Of a stretch of 64,000 nt of DNA, positions 1 through 9,575 are shown piece by piece; position 1 is the stretch's first letter, and the number at the start of each line of letters is the position of its first letter. Source of the DNA: CAVQEK01 sp963711495 (GTDB lineage: Bacteria > Bacteroidota > Bacteroidia > Cytophagales > Cyclobacteriaceae); assembly GCA_963711495.1 (NCBI GenBank), contig CAVQEK010000004.1, positions 248,001-312,000 on the forward strand, written 5' to 3'. Under the pieces are notes generated by a model. The model ran no database searches, was not told the DNA's origin, and was given only the letters and a program-made list of their open reading frames with translations. A program made the translations under genes and the position numbers.

Positions 1-584
1 AATCCACCAGCAGTTGGTGTACTTTCAAAAACCAATTCTTTAAAGTCTTTGCTTCTTTGACTTGGTTGTTTACTAAAATAAGGATCTTCTTTGCCGTTGA
101 AGGCAATAGGTTCAAATTTATCTCCGGTTTCATTGGTTAAAAATGATGCATAACCATTCAAAACATGCTTTAATGAATCACCACGTCCCTGACGAATCAT
201 ATAGGTAGCAATTTTGTCCATGTCATGGGAACCCACCAATTCACCGGTTGATTCATCAATACCGCCGGTATAATTGACAATTTCCTTTTTCAACTGGTCG
301 CCGTATTGGATAACCCTATTTGTAGCTTCTCTAACTTTTTTTGCTCTGTCAAGCACTTTCACGTCTTCAGGCCTGTTGCCTTTTTCATCAACAGTAGTTG
401 CAATATTGGATACGGTAGCTGAATTTCGCTTACTGTTTTCCGCTATTTGATGCTCAAGCGTTCTATTGATGAAAATGAATCTTTCTAATATAGCTGAATC
501 GACATTCAGTGCCAGCATGGCCGTCAGTACCAGGTACATCAGGCCTATCATTTTCTGTCTCGGTGTTTCTTTTACCCCAGCCAT
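1..584 (-). CDS. gldM: GldM/PorM, T9SS motor protein (N-terminal part)
   Basis: Inner-membrane-anchored periplasmic subunit of the type IX secretion/gliding motor; with GldL it forms the proton-driven complex that energises secretion. The reading frame starts at the ATG complementary to 582-584 and runs off the left window edge, so about 194 of the roughly 500 expected residues are visible. The start reads MAGVKETPRQKMIG and leads into one hydrophobic helix (about residues 13-33, MYLVLTAMLALNV), the family signature. Arg9, reported as important in GldM, is present. It lies 27 bases after gldL in the porP-gldK-gldL-gldM order. The C-terminal periplasmic domains and gldN must lie outside the window. 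Confidence 0.95.
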   Translation of the reverse strand, partial: MAGVKETPRQKMIGLMYLVLTAMLALNVDSAILERFIFINRTLEHQIAENSKRNSATVSNIATTVDEKGNRPEDVKVLDRAKKVREATNRVIQYGDQLKKEIVNYTGGIDESTGELVGSHDMDKIATYMIRQGRGDSLKHVLNGYASFLTNETGDKFEPIAFNGKEDPYFSKQPSQRSKDFKELVFESTPTAGG

Positions 585-611
585 AAGTACTATTTTTTGA
601 GATAGTTAAAC

Positions 612-1448
612 TTATGCACCTTTCATGGCATTGATCATGCCACCATAGATGCTGTTAAGTTTAGATAAATTCCCTGTAAGTGAATTAATTTCATTTTTGA
701 ATTGTGCGGCATCTTCCGCTGCTTTTGACATATTGTCCATAGAAAGGGCCAGATTTGAATAAAATTTATTCATCGCTTTAATATGGCTATTGGCATCTTG
801 CAATTCCATTTCGTACACAGCATTCAATGCACCCAAATTTTTGGTCACACTCTGAACCTGCATATGATATTCCTTGGCGTCTTTCGATGCATTGGCCATA
901 TCTGCTGTGGCAGTCTTTGAAACCGTTGCCATCTCCACCATGGAACTTACACTTTCCGCATAAGATTTATTCATCTTGCCTATGTTGTCGGCAGCAGCGC
1001 GTACTTGCTGTGAATATTGGTTGGTGGCTACAGCAGCATCACCCATTTGTCCCAACTTATTGGTAGTTTCTGACAGGTTTCTCATGCCTCTGCCTAAACT
1101 TTCAATCAATTCAGGTCCAATTTTCGCGCTTTCCATTAAAGTATCAAGTTTCTTAGTAACTGACTCTTTACCATTCTTTGAAAGTCTCGCACCCATTGGG
1201 CCATCATAGTCATCTGCTAATTCAGGATAAACTTTAGTCCAGTCTGGCTCAACTTTCTTTGGTTCAAACGCACTAAGAAAGAAAATAATAGCCTCGGTAG
1301 AAAGTCCGACACCTAACATGGCGCCGGCACCGGCAAGGTGAAGCAACTTAAACATCGCTCCAACGATAACAACAGAAGCACCAATACCATAGACTTTTGG
1401 CATGATCGTGCTATACAATAATTCTTGAAATCCGCCTTTTTTGCTCAT
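612..1448 (-). CDS. gldL: GldL/PorL, T9SS motor protein
   Basis: Inner-membrane partner of GldM in the type IX secretion/gliding motor. The 278 residues show two adjacent hydrophobic helices (about 15-36 and 40-58) in a short N-terminal block, followed by a long helical cytoplasmic part with heptad-like Asn/Ala/Met pattern. A membrane glutamate sits at residue 52 (LSTEAIIFF), matching the acidic residue thought to take part in proton flow. Length and layout fit GldL. It starts 38 bases after gldK and is followed at 27 bases by gldM, so the three are very probably cotranscribed. Confidence 0.95.
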   Translation of the reverse strand: MSKKGGFQELLYSTIMPKVYGIGASVVIVGAMFKLLHLAGAGAMLGVGLSTEAIIFFLSAFEPKKVEPDWTKVYPELADDYDGPMGARLSKNGKESVTKKLDTLMESAKIGPELIESLGRGMRNLSETTNKLGQMGDAAVATNQYSQQVRAAADNIGKMNKSYAESVSSMVEMATVSKTATADMANASKDAKEYHMQVQSVTKNLGALNAVYEMELQDANSHIKAMNKFYSNLALSMDNMSKAAEDAAQFKNEINSLTGNLSKLNSIYGGMINAMKGA

Positions 1449-1486
1449 CTTAATAATTTTTTAAGGTTATAATTATTTCTTTTGTT

Positions 1487-2539
1487 TTAAAATTCAGCGC
1501 CAGTTGATCGGCCTAAATACGTCATGGCACATCTAAAGCCAATATAAGCTCGTGTTGTATCTTTATATTCCCAGTCACGAGTACCTGTTTCAAGGAAATA
1601 GGCAATATCTTTCCAAGACCCACCTCTGATTACTTTCTTTGGGTTTTTGTTGTCATTGAAAGTAGGGTTTAAGTCCCAAACCAAAGGATATGCTGCAGGA
1701 TTAAAAGCATCTTCACACCATTCAGATACATTACCTGACATATCGAAAAGGCCATAGTCGTTGGAGAAAAATGAATAAACTGGTGCTGTATAGGCATAAC
1801 CATCATCATAATAGTTACCCCGGCCAGGTTTGAAGTTGGCCAGCATACAGCCTTTGGCGTTGCGTATATACGGGCCGCCCCATGGATATTTGGCCATATC
1901 CCTTCCACCCCTGGCAGCATATTCCCATTCTGCTTCCGAAGGAAGTCTGAAGGCTGGCATCGGCCACTCGCCAATGCTTGCTCTGTAATCGTTAAGATAG
2001 GCTGTTCTCCAGCGACAGAAATATTTTGCAGCTTCCCAATCAATGCCTACAACTGGAAAATTGTCAAATGCAGGATGCGACCAATAGTAGATTAACAATG
2101 GATCTCCCATATGGTGGGCAAAATCCCTCACCCAAACAGTAGTATCGGGATATAATTCTTTCATCACATAGTCTTCTCCAAGAATACTCAGAGAATCTTC
2201 CATTATGCCGTTGATGAATTGTCGATACTCGTTGTTGGTGATTTCAGAATCATCCATGAAGAATGCTCCAATGGTGACCTGTTTGTTCATGTTCATTTGA
2301 GTGGCCGCAATGTCTTCGTCAGCTTGTCCCATATGGAATGTTCCTGCGGGAATAGGAACCATACCGTACGGTATTACCATACCCGTCCATTCACGTCCCG
2401 GAACTCCGACAAGTTCACCATTATCGCCACCTCCTCTTCCGAGAAGTCCGCATGATTGTATGATGAAGGTAAGAGCGGATAAAATCAGAGCGGGCTTACC
2501 AAAAACCTTTAACTTATTCATAACACCTTGTTTAAACAT
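1487..2539 (-). CDS. gldK: GldK/PorK, T9SS ring lipoprotein
   Basis: Outer-membrane lipoprotein of the periplasmic ring of the type IX secretion system. A signal peptide ends in a lipobox-like site with Cys30 (FIIQSC). The rest is a formylglycine-generating-enzyme-like (SUMF1/FGE-sulfatase) fold: GTFHMG near 66-71, FRLPSEAEWEYAARGG near 200, and a C-terminal VIRGGSW...GFRCAM block. In GldK this fold is structural rather than known to be catalytic. A second Met at residue 7 (start 2521) is an equally good start and gives a more compact signal peptide. It is followed closely by gldL and lies 169 bases after the PorP-like gene. Confidence 0.93.
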   Translation of the reverse strand: MFKQGVMNKLKVFGKPALILSALTFIIQSCGLLGRGGGDNGELVGVPGREWTGMVIPYGMVPIPAGTFHMGQADEDIAATQMNMNKQVTIGAFFMDDSEITNNEYRQFINGIMEDSLSILGEDYVMKELYPDTTVWVRDFAHHMGDPLLIYYWSHPAFDNFPVVGIDWEAAKYFCRWRTAYLNDYRASIGEWPMPAFRLPSEAEWEYAARGGRDMAKYPWGGPYIRNAKGCMLANFKPGRGNYYDDGYAYTAPVYSFFSNDYGLFDMSGNVSEWCEDAFNPAAYPLVWDLNPTFNDNKNPKKVIRGGSWKDIAYFLETGTRDWEYKDTTRAYIGFRCAMTYLGRSTGAEF

Positions 2540-2708
2540 AACACGATTTAAAAATAAATCCTAATATATATAATCGAAATCGCTTACGGTCACTGTTAGT
2601 AATCCTTATTTATGCGAAATACAGGATTTTTATTATTTCATATTGGATAAATCCAAAAAAATTATTGTTTTGTAAGAAATTATTCCTTTTTAAACTTTTA
2701 CCAAATCA

Positions 2709-3674
2709 CTAATGCCTGAATCTGGGCGTTCTAATTATCTTTTTGCCTCCACCTGATATTGCCGGCAGCGTATAGCTCAACAATAATTCATGTGATGTTT
2801 TCTGCTTGGCAGCTTGTGCTTGTATCACATAGTCTAAAGAATACCCAACATATAACGAGTTATCTTTTAATAAATGATATCCAAGTATAGCAACGACCGC
2901 TTCCGACTGTCTATAAGATAATCCGCCGAGCAATTTTTCCCTATATGTGCCAACGACAGTGACATCAAAAGAGTATGTGTTGAAATCACTTTTCACAATT
3001 ATAGAAGGTCGAAGTTGAATATCATAATTCAGATCATAAACATAACCACCGGTAACAATCAAATGATTCTCCAAAGCATTTTTCAACGAATCCGAAGCAA
3101 TCCCGAAATCAAACTGTGATTTTAGTATATGGTTCAGACTAATACCCCCATAATATTTTTCGGCCTTATAATAAACCCCTACTCCCATATCAGGACGAAT
3201 CTGTGATTCCTTACCATTTAATAATAAAGGATCATCAGGATTGACAGGCCTGAACTTGGAGAAATCTATCGATTGAGAGAAAACTCCCGCCCTGACCCCG
3301 AGGCTCAATTTACCATTGAACACTTCAAGATGATAAGCATATGAAGCCATTAATTGCAAATTGTTTTGTGCACCTATATCATCGTTTACAACATGAAAAC
3401 CAGCACCACTTCTGAATTTTAATATTGGAGCATCCAAACTGAACAATTGTGTAGTAGGTGCTCCACCATCATCAAACGTTGGATTATATCCTAACCATTG
3501 TGTGCGATATATCAATGATAACTTGGTAACTCCTTCAACGCCGGCATAGGCCGGATTATTGAACAGTTCATTGAACATATATTGGGAAAACTGGGGATCT
3601 TGTTGTCCGAATACCGGTTTAATTGCTGCAAGTAATACTATAAGTAAAAATACTTTTCTCCCTGATATCAACAT
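2709..3674 (-). CDS. PorP/SprF family T9SS outer-membrane protein
   Basis: Beta-barrel outer-membrane protein of the PorP/SprF family, a T9SS component or cargo anchor. A signal peptide (about 1-23, ending VFGQ) is followed by the family hallmark QDPQFSQYMFNELFNNPAYAG, a run of amphipathic strands, and a C-terminal strand-rich region, in 321 residues, the usual length. It is the first gene of the porP-gldK-gldL-gldM cluster, the order known from Porphyromonas porPKLM. The 115-base AT-rich leader upstream probably holds the operon promoter, but I saw only a one-mismatch version of the TAnnTTTG box there. Confidence 0.9.
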   Translation of the reverse strand: MLISGRKVFLLIVLLAAIKPVFGQQDPQFSQYMFNELFNNPAYAGVEGVTKLSLIYRTQWLGYNPTFDDGGAPTTQLFSLDAPILKFRSGAGFHVVNDDIGAQNNLQLMASYAYHLEVFNGKLSLGVRAGVFSQSIDFSKFRPVNPDDPLLLNGKESQIRPDMGVGVYYKAEKYYGGISLNHILKSQFDFGIASDSLKNALENHLIVTGGYVYDLNYDIQLRPSIIVKSDFNTYSFDVTVVGTYREKLLGGLSYRQSEAVVAILGYHLLKDNSLYVGYSLDYVIQAQAAKQKTSHELLLSYTLPAISGGGKKIIRTPRFRH

Positions 3675-3789
3675 GGTTACAAGAATAAGCAGATTATGTT
3701 TTGAAAAATAACAATTTTATCCATTTTATTACAAAATGTAATATTTAAAAAATTGTTATACAAAAAAATATACAGCTTTGATAATTATC

Positions 3790-4566
3790 TTAGTCCAGGT
3801 TGTTCGCCTTTCTAATATATAACTCCAATGCTCCGGTCATTGAAGGGGCATCTGGCATTGGAGCCTGAATATCAAGAACCAAACCAGCCTCTTTTACGGC
3901 CTTGGCTGTAGTAGGACCAAACGCTGCAATACGAGTATTATTTTGTTTAAAATCAGGGAAATTGACAAAAAGTGAATTAATGCCAGAGGGGCTAAAAAAA
4001 GCAATGATATCATAATTCACATGAGCAAGATCAGAAAGATCGCTGGCGACCGTACGATAAATTACGGCTTCGCTAAAATTATATCCATTACTTTTCAGAA
4101 ATTCCGGGATGTCATTTTTTCTGATGTTTGAACATGGAAATACATATTTTTCGTTTTTATGCTTCTTAAGTATTTCAATCAGATCCTGTGCCGTCTTGGA
4201 GCCGGTAAATATTTTACGTTTCCGGATAACAATATACTTCTGAAGATAATTTGCTGTTTGGTCTGAAATGCAAAAGTATTTCATATCTGCCGACACTTCG
4301 ATCTTCATATCTTTACAAAGCTTAAAGAAATGATCTACGGCATTTCTACTGGTAAAAATGACAGCTGTGTGGTTCAACACATCAATTTTTTGCTGTCTAA
4401 ATTCTTTAATCGAAACCGGCTCAATTTGAATAAAAGGACGAAAATCAACTTTTAATCCATATTTACTGGCCAAATCGTAATAAGGTGATTTTTCGTCTTT
4501 TGGCTCTGGCTGTGATACTAATATGCTTTTTACTGCATTCAATCTGTCCTTATCTGTCACTATCAT
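3790..4566 (-). CDS. hemD: uroporphyrinogen-III synthase (HemD-like)
   Basis: Predicted cytosolic enzyme that closes and isomerises hydroxymethylbilane to uroporphyrinogen III in haem synthesis. The 258 residues show the loose two-domain HemD pattern: VIFTSRNAVDHFF (first domain), a linker, then IIAFFSPSGINSLF and AAFGPTTAKAVKEAG near the C-terminus, the last being the best conserved block. HemD proteins are poorly conserved, so the assignment rests on these blocks and on its neighbour: a DUF4271 gene directly upstream (55 bases), a pairing common in Bacteroidota. hemC is about 40 kb away rather than adjacent. Confidence 0.8.
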   Translation of the reverse strand: MIVTDKDRLNAVKSILVSQPEPKDEKSPYYDLASKYGLKVDFRPFIQIEPVSIKEFRQQKIDVLNHTAVIFTSRNAVDHFFKLCKDMKIEVSADMKYFCISDQTANYLQKYIVIRKRKIFTGSKTAQDLIEILKKHKNEKYVFPCSNIRKNDIPEFLKSNGYNFSEAVIYRTVASDLSDLAHVNYDIIAFFSPSGINSLFVNFPDFKQNNTRIAAFGPTTAKAVKEAGLVLDIQAPMPDAPSMTGALELYIRKANNLD

Positions 4567-4620
4567 ACTACTTCAATATGCTTTTCTTACGTGTTTTTGA
4601 AAAATACCTCCCAAATAACC

Positions 4621-5772
4621 TTAATTTAAAAAGTATCTCATTCCAAGCACTATAGGCAATAACTCTGTGCTGCAAAGGTAAGAAAATAAATGAAGATTTT
4701 TAATAGTAGTGCTTCCCCTTAATTTAAAATACAATACTATGAACCGAATAAAACTGAAAATAATAGCCAGATTAAATAAAAGGTTCACCACATTTTCCAA
4801 ATGAAAATAACTGGAGAAAAAAATGATTACCACAAAAAGAAAGGTAAGACTGTAAAACGAAACACTCATTTTAATGAAATCAAAAAAATAAAGATTTATT
4901 TTATCCCTAATATCAAACAGCAGACTGAAAATATAAATCAACATGTATTTTGAGAGGATCAAAATAAACAATAAGAATCCAGTGTATATCCACCATGGCA
5001 CGATACTGTGATTTGACACCACGTTGTAGGCCGAATTCTGATTGCGAAAATAAAAATATAATATCACCAGGTAAGACAACAATAAGCTGTGTCCCAACAG
5101 AAATAGCACCTGGGTTTTTGACAATACCCTGGATTTGTAGATATCTTCATCAACCGAACGAAAAGTAAAGACGGCAGAAACATTAAAGAATTCCTTGAAA
5201 TCTTTGGGAAATACATTTAACAGGAATGTATATACACCAAAAATTAAGATGATTATGAGGCTAAACAGGCTTTTGTCATGATTCCTTGGTCTGGATTCCA
5301 ATTCATTTACAGGACTTCTTGAAATGGTAAATATTTTGGGCTTTCCTATATAATTCTTCAATTGGCTGAAATCACCGTCCGGTCTGTAAAATGTAATCCA
5401 AATGTCATTTATACCATAATATGCAGCCAAACTGTCGATTGAAAATACTTCAGTAGTATCCACATCAAAGTAGGTTATATATTGATTTTGGATTAATAGC
5501 GATAAGCCACTGGAGGAAGAAATGATAAGTTCTTCACCCGTAAATCTCTTGAGATCCAAATTAAAATGGACAGACTTTGTATCGACCATATTTTCGGCTA
5601 CATAGGGCAAATAAGATTGATCGTCAGACGAATAAAACAACCAGTTATCCTGGAGATCATAAGCGATTTCATATTTTTCAGTGACATCCGTTGCAGCAAA
5701 AACATTTTGGGCAGTAACCCAGCATATAAAACTGATGAAAAATAAGTTGAAAATTCGTAAAAATATGGGCAT
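4621..5772 (-). CDS. DUF4271 family membrane protein
   Basis: Inner-membrane protein of unknown function. A signal-anchor-like N-terminus (about 1-25, ending FAATD) is followed by a 130-residue extracytoplasmic part and then about seven hydrophobic helices (roughly from residue 170), with FPKDFKEFFNVSAVFTFRS between the first two, the DUF4271 pattern. I take the ATG at 5772 rather than the TTG one codon earlier. It sits immediately upstream of the HemD-like gene and 24 bases after the Omp85 gene, so the three probably form one transcript. The role is unknown; a haem or secretion link is only a guess from context. Confidence 0.75.
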   Translation of the reverse strand: MPIFLRIFNLFFISFICWVTAQNVFAATDVTEKYEIAYDLQDNWLFYSSDDQSYLPYVAENMVDTKSVHFNLDLKRFTGEELIISSSSGLSLLIQNQYITYFDVDTTEVFSIDSLAAYYGINDIWITFYRPDGDFSQLKNYIGKPKIFTISRSPVNELESRPRNHDKSLFSLIIILIFGVYTFLLNVFPKDFKEFFNVSAVFTFRSVDEDIYKSRVLSKTQVLFLLGHSLLLSYLVILYFYFRNQNSAYNVVSNHSIVPWWIYTGFLLFILILSKYMLIYIFSLLFDIRDKINLYFFDFIKMSVSFYSLTFLFVVIIFFSSYFHLENVVNLLFNLAIIFSFIRFIVLYFKLRGSTTIKNLHLFSYLCSTELLPIVLGMRYFLN

Positions 5773-5796
5773 CAAATTGACTGTTGAGGCGTAAAA

Positions 5797-7542
5797 TTAA
5801 AATCTATTTATATAACCGAAATGTATTTTGGCAAAATTAAATCCAAATTCCTGACTTTTCGATTTTCCCAGCGCCAACACAAAACTAAAAATACCGGCGT
5901 TGGTAGAAAGATCAAAGCCTGCTCCGGTCCCAAATGGAAAATCTGTAGACTCATCCAAAATGGTATTTTTCACAATGCCCTGGTCATAAAAAAACATAAA
6001 ATATGAATTATCAGAGAAAACGGTTCTCACTTCAACCTTACCAATTGCAAATTGCGATGCATAAAAGTAATTTTCATTGAAACCCCGCAATGAATTTAAT
6101 CCGCCCAATCGAAATAAATCGTTCTTGAATAAATTATGACTGGAAAGAAAACCTCCATTGGCGGCAGTTAGAATTACCCAATTTTTTTGCATTCGCCAAT
6201 AGTTTTCCAGTTTAAATTCCAGCTTATACTGTGCAGATGAGGGCCGAATGTCACCATACACGTCATCCGGAATTGCTGGATTTTTGACAATTTTTTTCTG
6301 CCCGGCCATTCCATTTACAGAAAAACCAAATCCCGATGTGGGGAAGATCGGATCATTAAAATTATATAGAGCATAGTCAAGTCCGTAATAATTTAGATTA
6401 AAATCCAGAGCGGCGGGTGATTGGTCCGGGTTCAAGTTTGTTGGTGACTCCAGCAACCTGGAAGTTCTGAATTCTGATGTAAAGGCGAGCATAGCTTTGG
6501 ATGAAGGCAACAAAGATATTTTGAGTAAGAAATCCCTATTGACAAAGTTTGAATCCTGTTTTAGCAAATGGAAACCTACACCTACATTCAATGGTGATCT
6601 CAGAAGATTTGGATTCAAATAATCAATATTCAATAATTGGGAACCAATGTTGAGTCGTTGCCATTCAAATTTGAGGTGTTTTCCGGCGGAAAAAAGATTG
6701 TGTAATTCCAATCGTGCCTGACCGGTAACAATCATTTTCTTTTGATCATTGGCATTGGGGAGCAACCCAACAATTCCGTCGATCTGATCTGATTTTTTTC
6801 GAATAAGTTTCAGGACAATATTCGATTTTCCTGCCTTAAATATCACTTCCGGAGAAGATGCCAATTGTACATATTCCAGGCGATCGATCTTTTGAGGAAT
6901 TGCCTTCACCAACTTCTGGTTGAAGGGTTTACCCCGGTAAATGCCCAGATAAGACATTATAAATGACCCTTTTAAATTATCAACACCCTCAATTTTAAGG
7001 CTATCAAAATGAATCAAAGGACCGCTTTGATAAATTAAAGTAGCTGAAATATTCTGATCCTGGATTAGAAGAGAATCCAGATTTACCGAGGCGAAAGGGT
7101 ATCCATTGTTCTCTGAAAAAATCAATAATTTTTCCAATAAACTGCCAATTTCCTGATATGAAAAAGGGGTATTGTGAAAGAACTTTTCTTTATACCCAAC
7201 CCGTCTCAACATTTCATCATCGAGATCTCCCGGCCTCAGGTTGGCCAAAAGGTATCTTTTGCTGGTGTAAAACAGGACCATCAATTTGCCCGCCGATTTA
7301 TGTTGGATGTCGTAAAAAGCGGCCAGGTATCCTCTGGCATACAACTGTTGCATACGATCGCTGAGCAGATTTTTCAACGCCATCGAATCGATTTCTACCG
7401 ACTCTGCCGGAAATTCATCCTGCTTGATCTCCGAAGAAGTAAAATAATGGATGGAAACCTGGATTTTATCAGCTTTAGCATTGCAGACAGTGAAGTGAAA
7501 TAAAAATAATAGGAGAATGCCGTATATTTCGCGTGTTGTCAA
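5797..7542 (-). CDS. Omp85/BamA-TamA family outer-membrane protein
   Basis: Outer-membrane protein with periplasmic POTRA-like repeats and a C-terminal 16-strand-type barrel. Signal peptide about residues 1-23; POTRA-like segments roughly 30-250, including FDSLKIEGVDNLKGSFIMSYL; barrel from about 255 with SLRGFNENYF, the conserved lid-loop LRGF motif, and a terminal aromatic (INRF). At 581 residues it is shorter than BamA (about 800), so it is more likely a TamA-like or accessory assembly factor. The start is TTG (7540-7542). It is divergent from hemW with only 37 bases between them. Confidence 0.82.
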   Translation of the reverse strand: MTTREIYGILLLFLFHFTVCNAKADKIQVSIHYFTSSEIKQDEFPAESVEIDSMALKNLLSDRMQQLYARGYLAAFYDIQHKSAGKLMVLFYTSKRYLLANLRPGDLDDEMLRRVGYKEKFFHNTPFSYQEIGSLLEKLLIFSENNGYPFASVNLDSLLIQDQNISATLIYQSGPLIHFDSLKIEGVDNLKGSFIMSYLGIYRGKPFNQKLVKAIPQKIDRLEYVQLASSPEVIFKAGKSNIVLKLIRKKSDQIDGIVGLLPNANDQKKMIVTGQARLELHNLFSAGKHLKFEWQRLNIGSQLLNIDYLNPNLLRSPLNVGVGFHLLKQDSNFVNRDFLLKISLLPSSKAMLAFTSEFRTSRLLESPTNLNPDQSPAALDFNLNYYGLDYALYNFNDPIFPTSGFGFSVNGMAGQKKIVKNPAIPDDVYGDIRPSSAQYKLEFKLENYWRMQKNWVILTAANGGFLSSHNLFKNDLFRLGGLNSLRGFNENYFYASQFAIGKVEVRTVFSDNSYFMFFYDQGIVKNTILDESTDFPFGTGAGFDLSTNAGIFSFVLALGKSKSQEFGFNFAKIHFGYINRF

Positions 7543-7579
7543 AATCGTTTTTACAGTAATTTTAATTAAAATCTGAAAA

Positions 7580-8707
7580 TTGGCAGGTATCTACATCCAT
7601 ATACCTTTTTGCAAACAAGCATGTTTTTATTGTGATTTTCACTTCAGCACAACATTTCATTATAAATCCGAAATTATCCGTGCACTGGCGGAAGAAATTA
7701 AAATTCAAAAGAATTATCTACAAGGTGAAAAAATAGAAACTATTTATTTCGGAGGAGGCACACCATCTTTACTGTCAACAGAAGAACTGTCGATGTTGCT
7801 TCATCAAATCGACCTGAATCATGCTGTGGACAAAAACCCGGAAATTACGCTCGAAGCCAACCCGGACGATCTCCTTTCCGACAAGTTGACCGATTTGTTA
7901 AAAGCCGGCATTAATAGAATCAGTATTGGTATGCAGTCATTTTATGACCAGCATCTTAAATTTCTGCATCGTGCCCATAGTGCCCAACAAGCCATCGACA
8001 GCTTTAATCGTGCCCGTAAAGCCGGATTCGAAAACATCACCATAGACCTGATATATGCCATTCCTTATGCGACGCATGCCATCTGGGAAAAAGACATCGA
8101 AATTGCCATAGATATGAATCCAGAGCATATTTCAGCCTACTGTCTTACCATAGAACCCAGCACAGTGCTGGGGAATTGGCAAAAACACCACAAATTTTTC
8201 CCTGCGAATGATGAGTTTGCAGCAACGCAATTCGAGATCCTGATGGATGCAACTGAACGAGCGGGATATGAACAATACGAAATATCCAATTTCGCCAGAA
8301 ACGGCTTCTATTCCAGGCATAACCGTGCCTACTGGCAACACAAAAAATATCTCGGCATTGGCCCGGGAGCCCATTCGTTCAACAAGACCGAAAGACAATT
8401 TAACCTGTCCAACAATTACAAATATCTAAAATCGATTCGAAATGGTCAGGTGCCTTATGAAACCGATAAACTTTCCTTAAAAGATCTGGCTAATGAGTAC
8501 TTGCTAACTACCATACGAACCATGTGGGGAACAGATGTGGACAAACTCCGCGAAGAATATCAATATGATTTGATAAATAATAATATGAAGTTGCTCAATA
8601 ATCTGATCGAGAAACAATTGCTTCAACTTGAAAACAACAGGCTAAAACTTACCAGAAAAGGAAAGTTACTGGCTGATGAGATTACGGCTGATCTGTTTTG
8701 GGTTTAG
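7580..8707 (+). CDS. hemW: HemW-like radical SAM protein
   Basis: Radical SAM protein related to coproporphyrinogen III oxidase, now assigned as the haem chaperone HemW. The iron-sulphur motif CX3CX2C is seen at Cys11, Cys15 and Cys18 in IHIPFCKQACFYCDF, followed by YFGGGTPSLLS near 57, TLEANPDD near 92 and the HemN-like C-terminal domain (YEQYEISNFAR, GIGPGAHSF). HemW usually has HNxxYW, and HNRAYW is present. The 375 residues match HemW rather than the longer HemN. The start is TTG at 7580. The 3' end overlaps the next convergent gene by 26 bases. Confidence 0.9.
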   Translation: MAGIYIHIPFCKQACFYCDFHFSTTFHYKSEIIRALAEEIKIQKNYLQGEKIETIYFGGGTPSLLSTEELSMLLHQIDLNHAVDKNPEITLEANPDDLLSDKLTDLLKAGINRISIGMQSFYDQHLKFLHRAHSAQQAIDSFNRARKAGFENITIDLIYAIPYATHAIWEKDIEIAIDMNPEHISAYCLTIEPSTVLGNWQKHHKFFPANDEFAATQFEILMDATERAGYEQYEISNFARNGFYSRHNRAYWQHKKYLGIGPGAHSFNKTERQFNLSNNYKYLKSIRNGQVPYETDKLSLKDLANEYLLTTIRTMWGTDVDKLREEYQYDLINNNMKLLNNLIEKQLLQLENNRLKLTRKGKLLADEITADLFWV

Positions 8708-9398
8708 ATTCCCGGGCTTTTTTCCCTATGTGATAATTGAATCCTACAGAAATGTCTATGACTCTATTTTGAGAAGCTTCGGCTGCATCAGCCACGGTTT
8801 TATAAATATTACCAAACCCATACACATATCGCGCTTCTGCATAAAATATGCCTACTGGTAATTCATATTCAAATCCACCACCTGCGAGCAACCCGAAATC
8901 GAACCGGTTGTCGCGGTCCTTGTTGAACTGATATGCTCCGCTTTCCAACTTATTGCCATCATAATCACTGATGGTATAATTGGCGTTCAATGCATAAGCA
9001 GCGTAAGGCCCAAGGTTTATCATAAACCTGAATTTCCCATTGCCGAAATAAGCATGGGTGAGCACAGGCATTTCCACATAATTAATCCTGCGGTCTTCAT
9101 ATTTCAGGTCAACTACATTTGCCGGATCTTCCTTGGGACGCGGTGCTTCCGACCATCCCCGTTGTGAATAGTTAATTTCTGCCTGAATACCAACATGAGG
9201 CCCGCTTATGTATTGAATCATCAGGCCTCCCTGAAAGCCATTTTTATATTGGGGTTCTTTAAATCTGAAATCAGCATTTTGAACAAACTCTAAGGTTGAC
9301 AGGTTTGCTCCTCCCTTGAAGCCCAGTGATAGTTGCGCCTGACTTAGGGCAGGCAATAGGATTAAAACCAATAATATTATGGTTTGAAGATGTTTCAA
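8682..9398 (-). CDS. outer-membrane beta-barrel protein (PorT-like family)
   Basis: Secreted beta-barrel protein of the small OMP_b-brl_2 type. I place the start at the TTG at 9396-9398, giving a clean signal peptide (MKHLQTIILLVLILLPALSQAQ is the in-frame beginning); the longer reading frame from the ATG at 9446 adds 16 residues that disrupt the signal. The mature part begins LSLGFKGGANLSTL, a family opening, and continues with alternating hydrophobic strands (GGGFEYELPVG, FYAEARYVYGFGNIY) ending DISVGFNYHIGKK. Function unknown. It overlaps the hemW 3' end tail-to-tail. Confidence 0.8.
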   Translation of the reverse strand: MKHLQTIILLVLILLPALSQAQLSLGFKGGANLSTLEFVQNADFRFKEPQYKNGFQGGLMIQYISGPHVGIQAEINYSQRGWSEAPRPKEDPANVVDLKYEDRRINYVEMPVLTHAYFGNGKFRFMINLGPYAAYALNANYTISDYDGNKLESGAYQFNKDRDNRFDFGLLAGGGFEYELPVGIFYAEARYVYGFGNIYKTVADAAEASQNRVIDISVGFNYHIGKKARESKPKTDQP

Positions 9399-9515
9399 AT
9401 AAAAAATTTTTGCTGATGTAAGTGGCGCAAAAATAAGTAGAACCAAATTAAAACTTCATTATAATTTTTCGGAATCAACGGTATCGCTCAAATAATTATT
9501 TATTATTCAAAATAA

Positions 9516-9547
9516 TTTCTTTAAGGATATAAAAAATTATACATTTG
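9516..9547 (+). promoter_or_regulatory. candidate Bacteroidota promoter
   Basis: TACATTTG at 9540-9547 matches the -7 consensus TAnnTTTG; TTTC at 9516-9519, 20 bases upstream, is a one-mismatch -33 element. It lies 29 bases before the start of the small basic protein gene. Confidence 0.5.
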
Positions 9548-9575
9548 CAGCTCGTTTGAAAAATGAGTTCCAAAG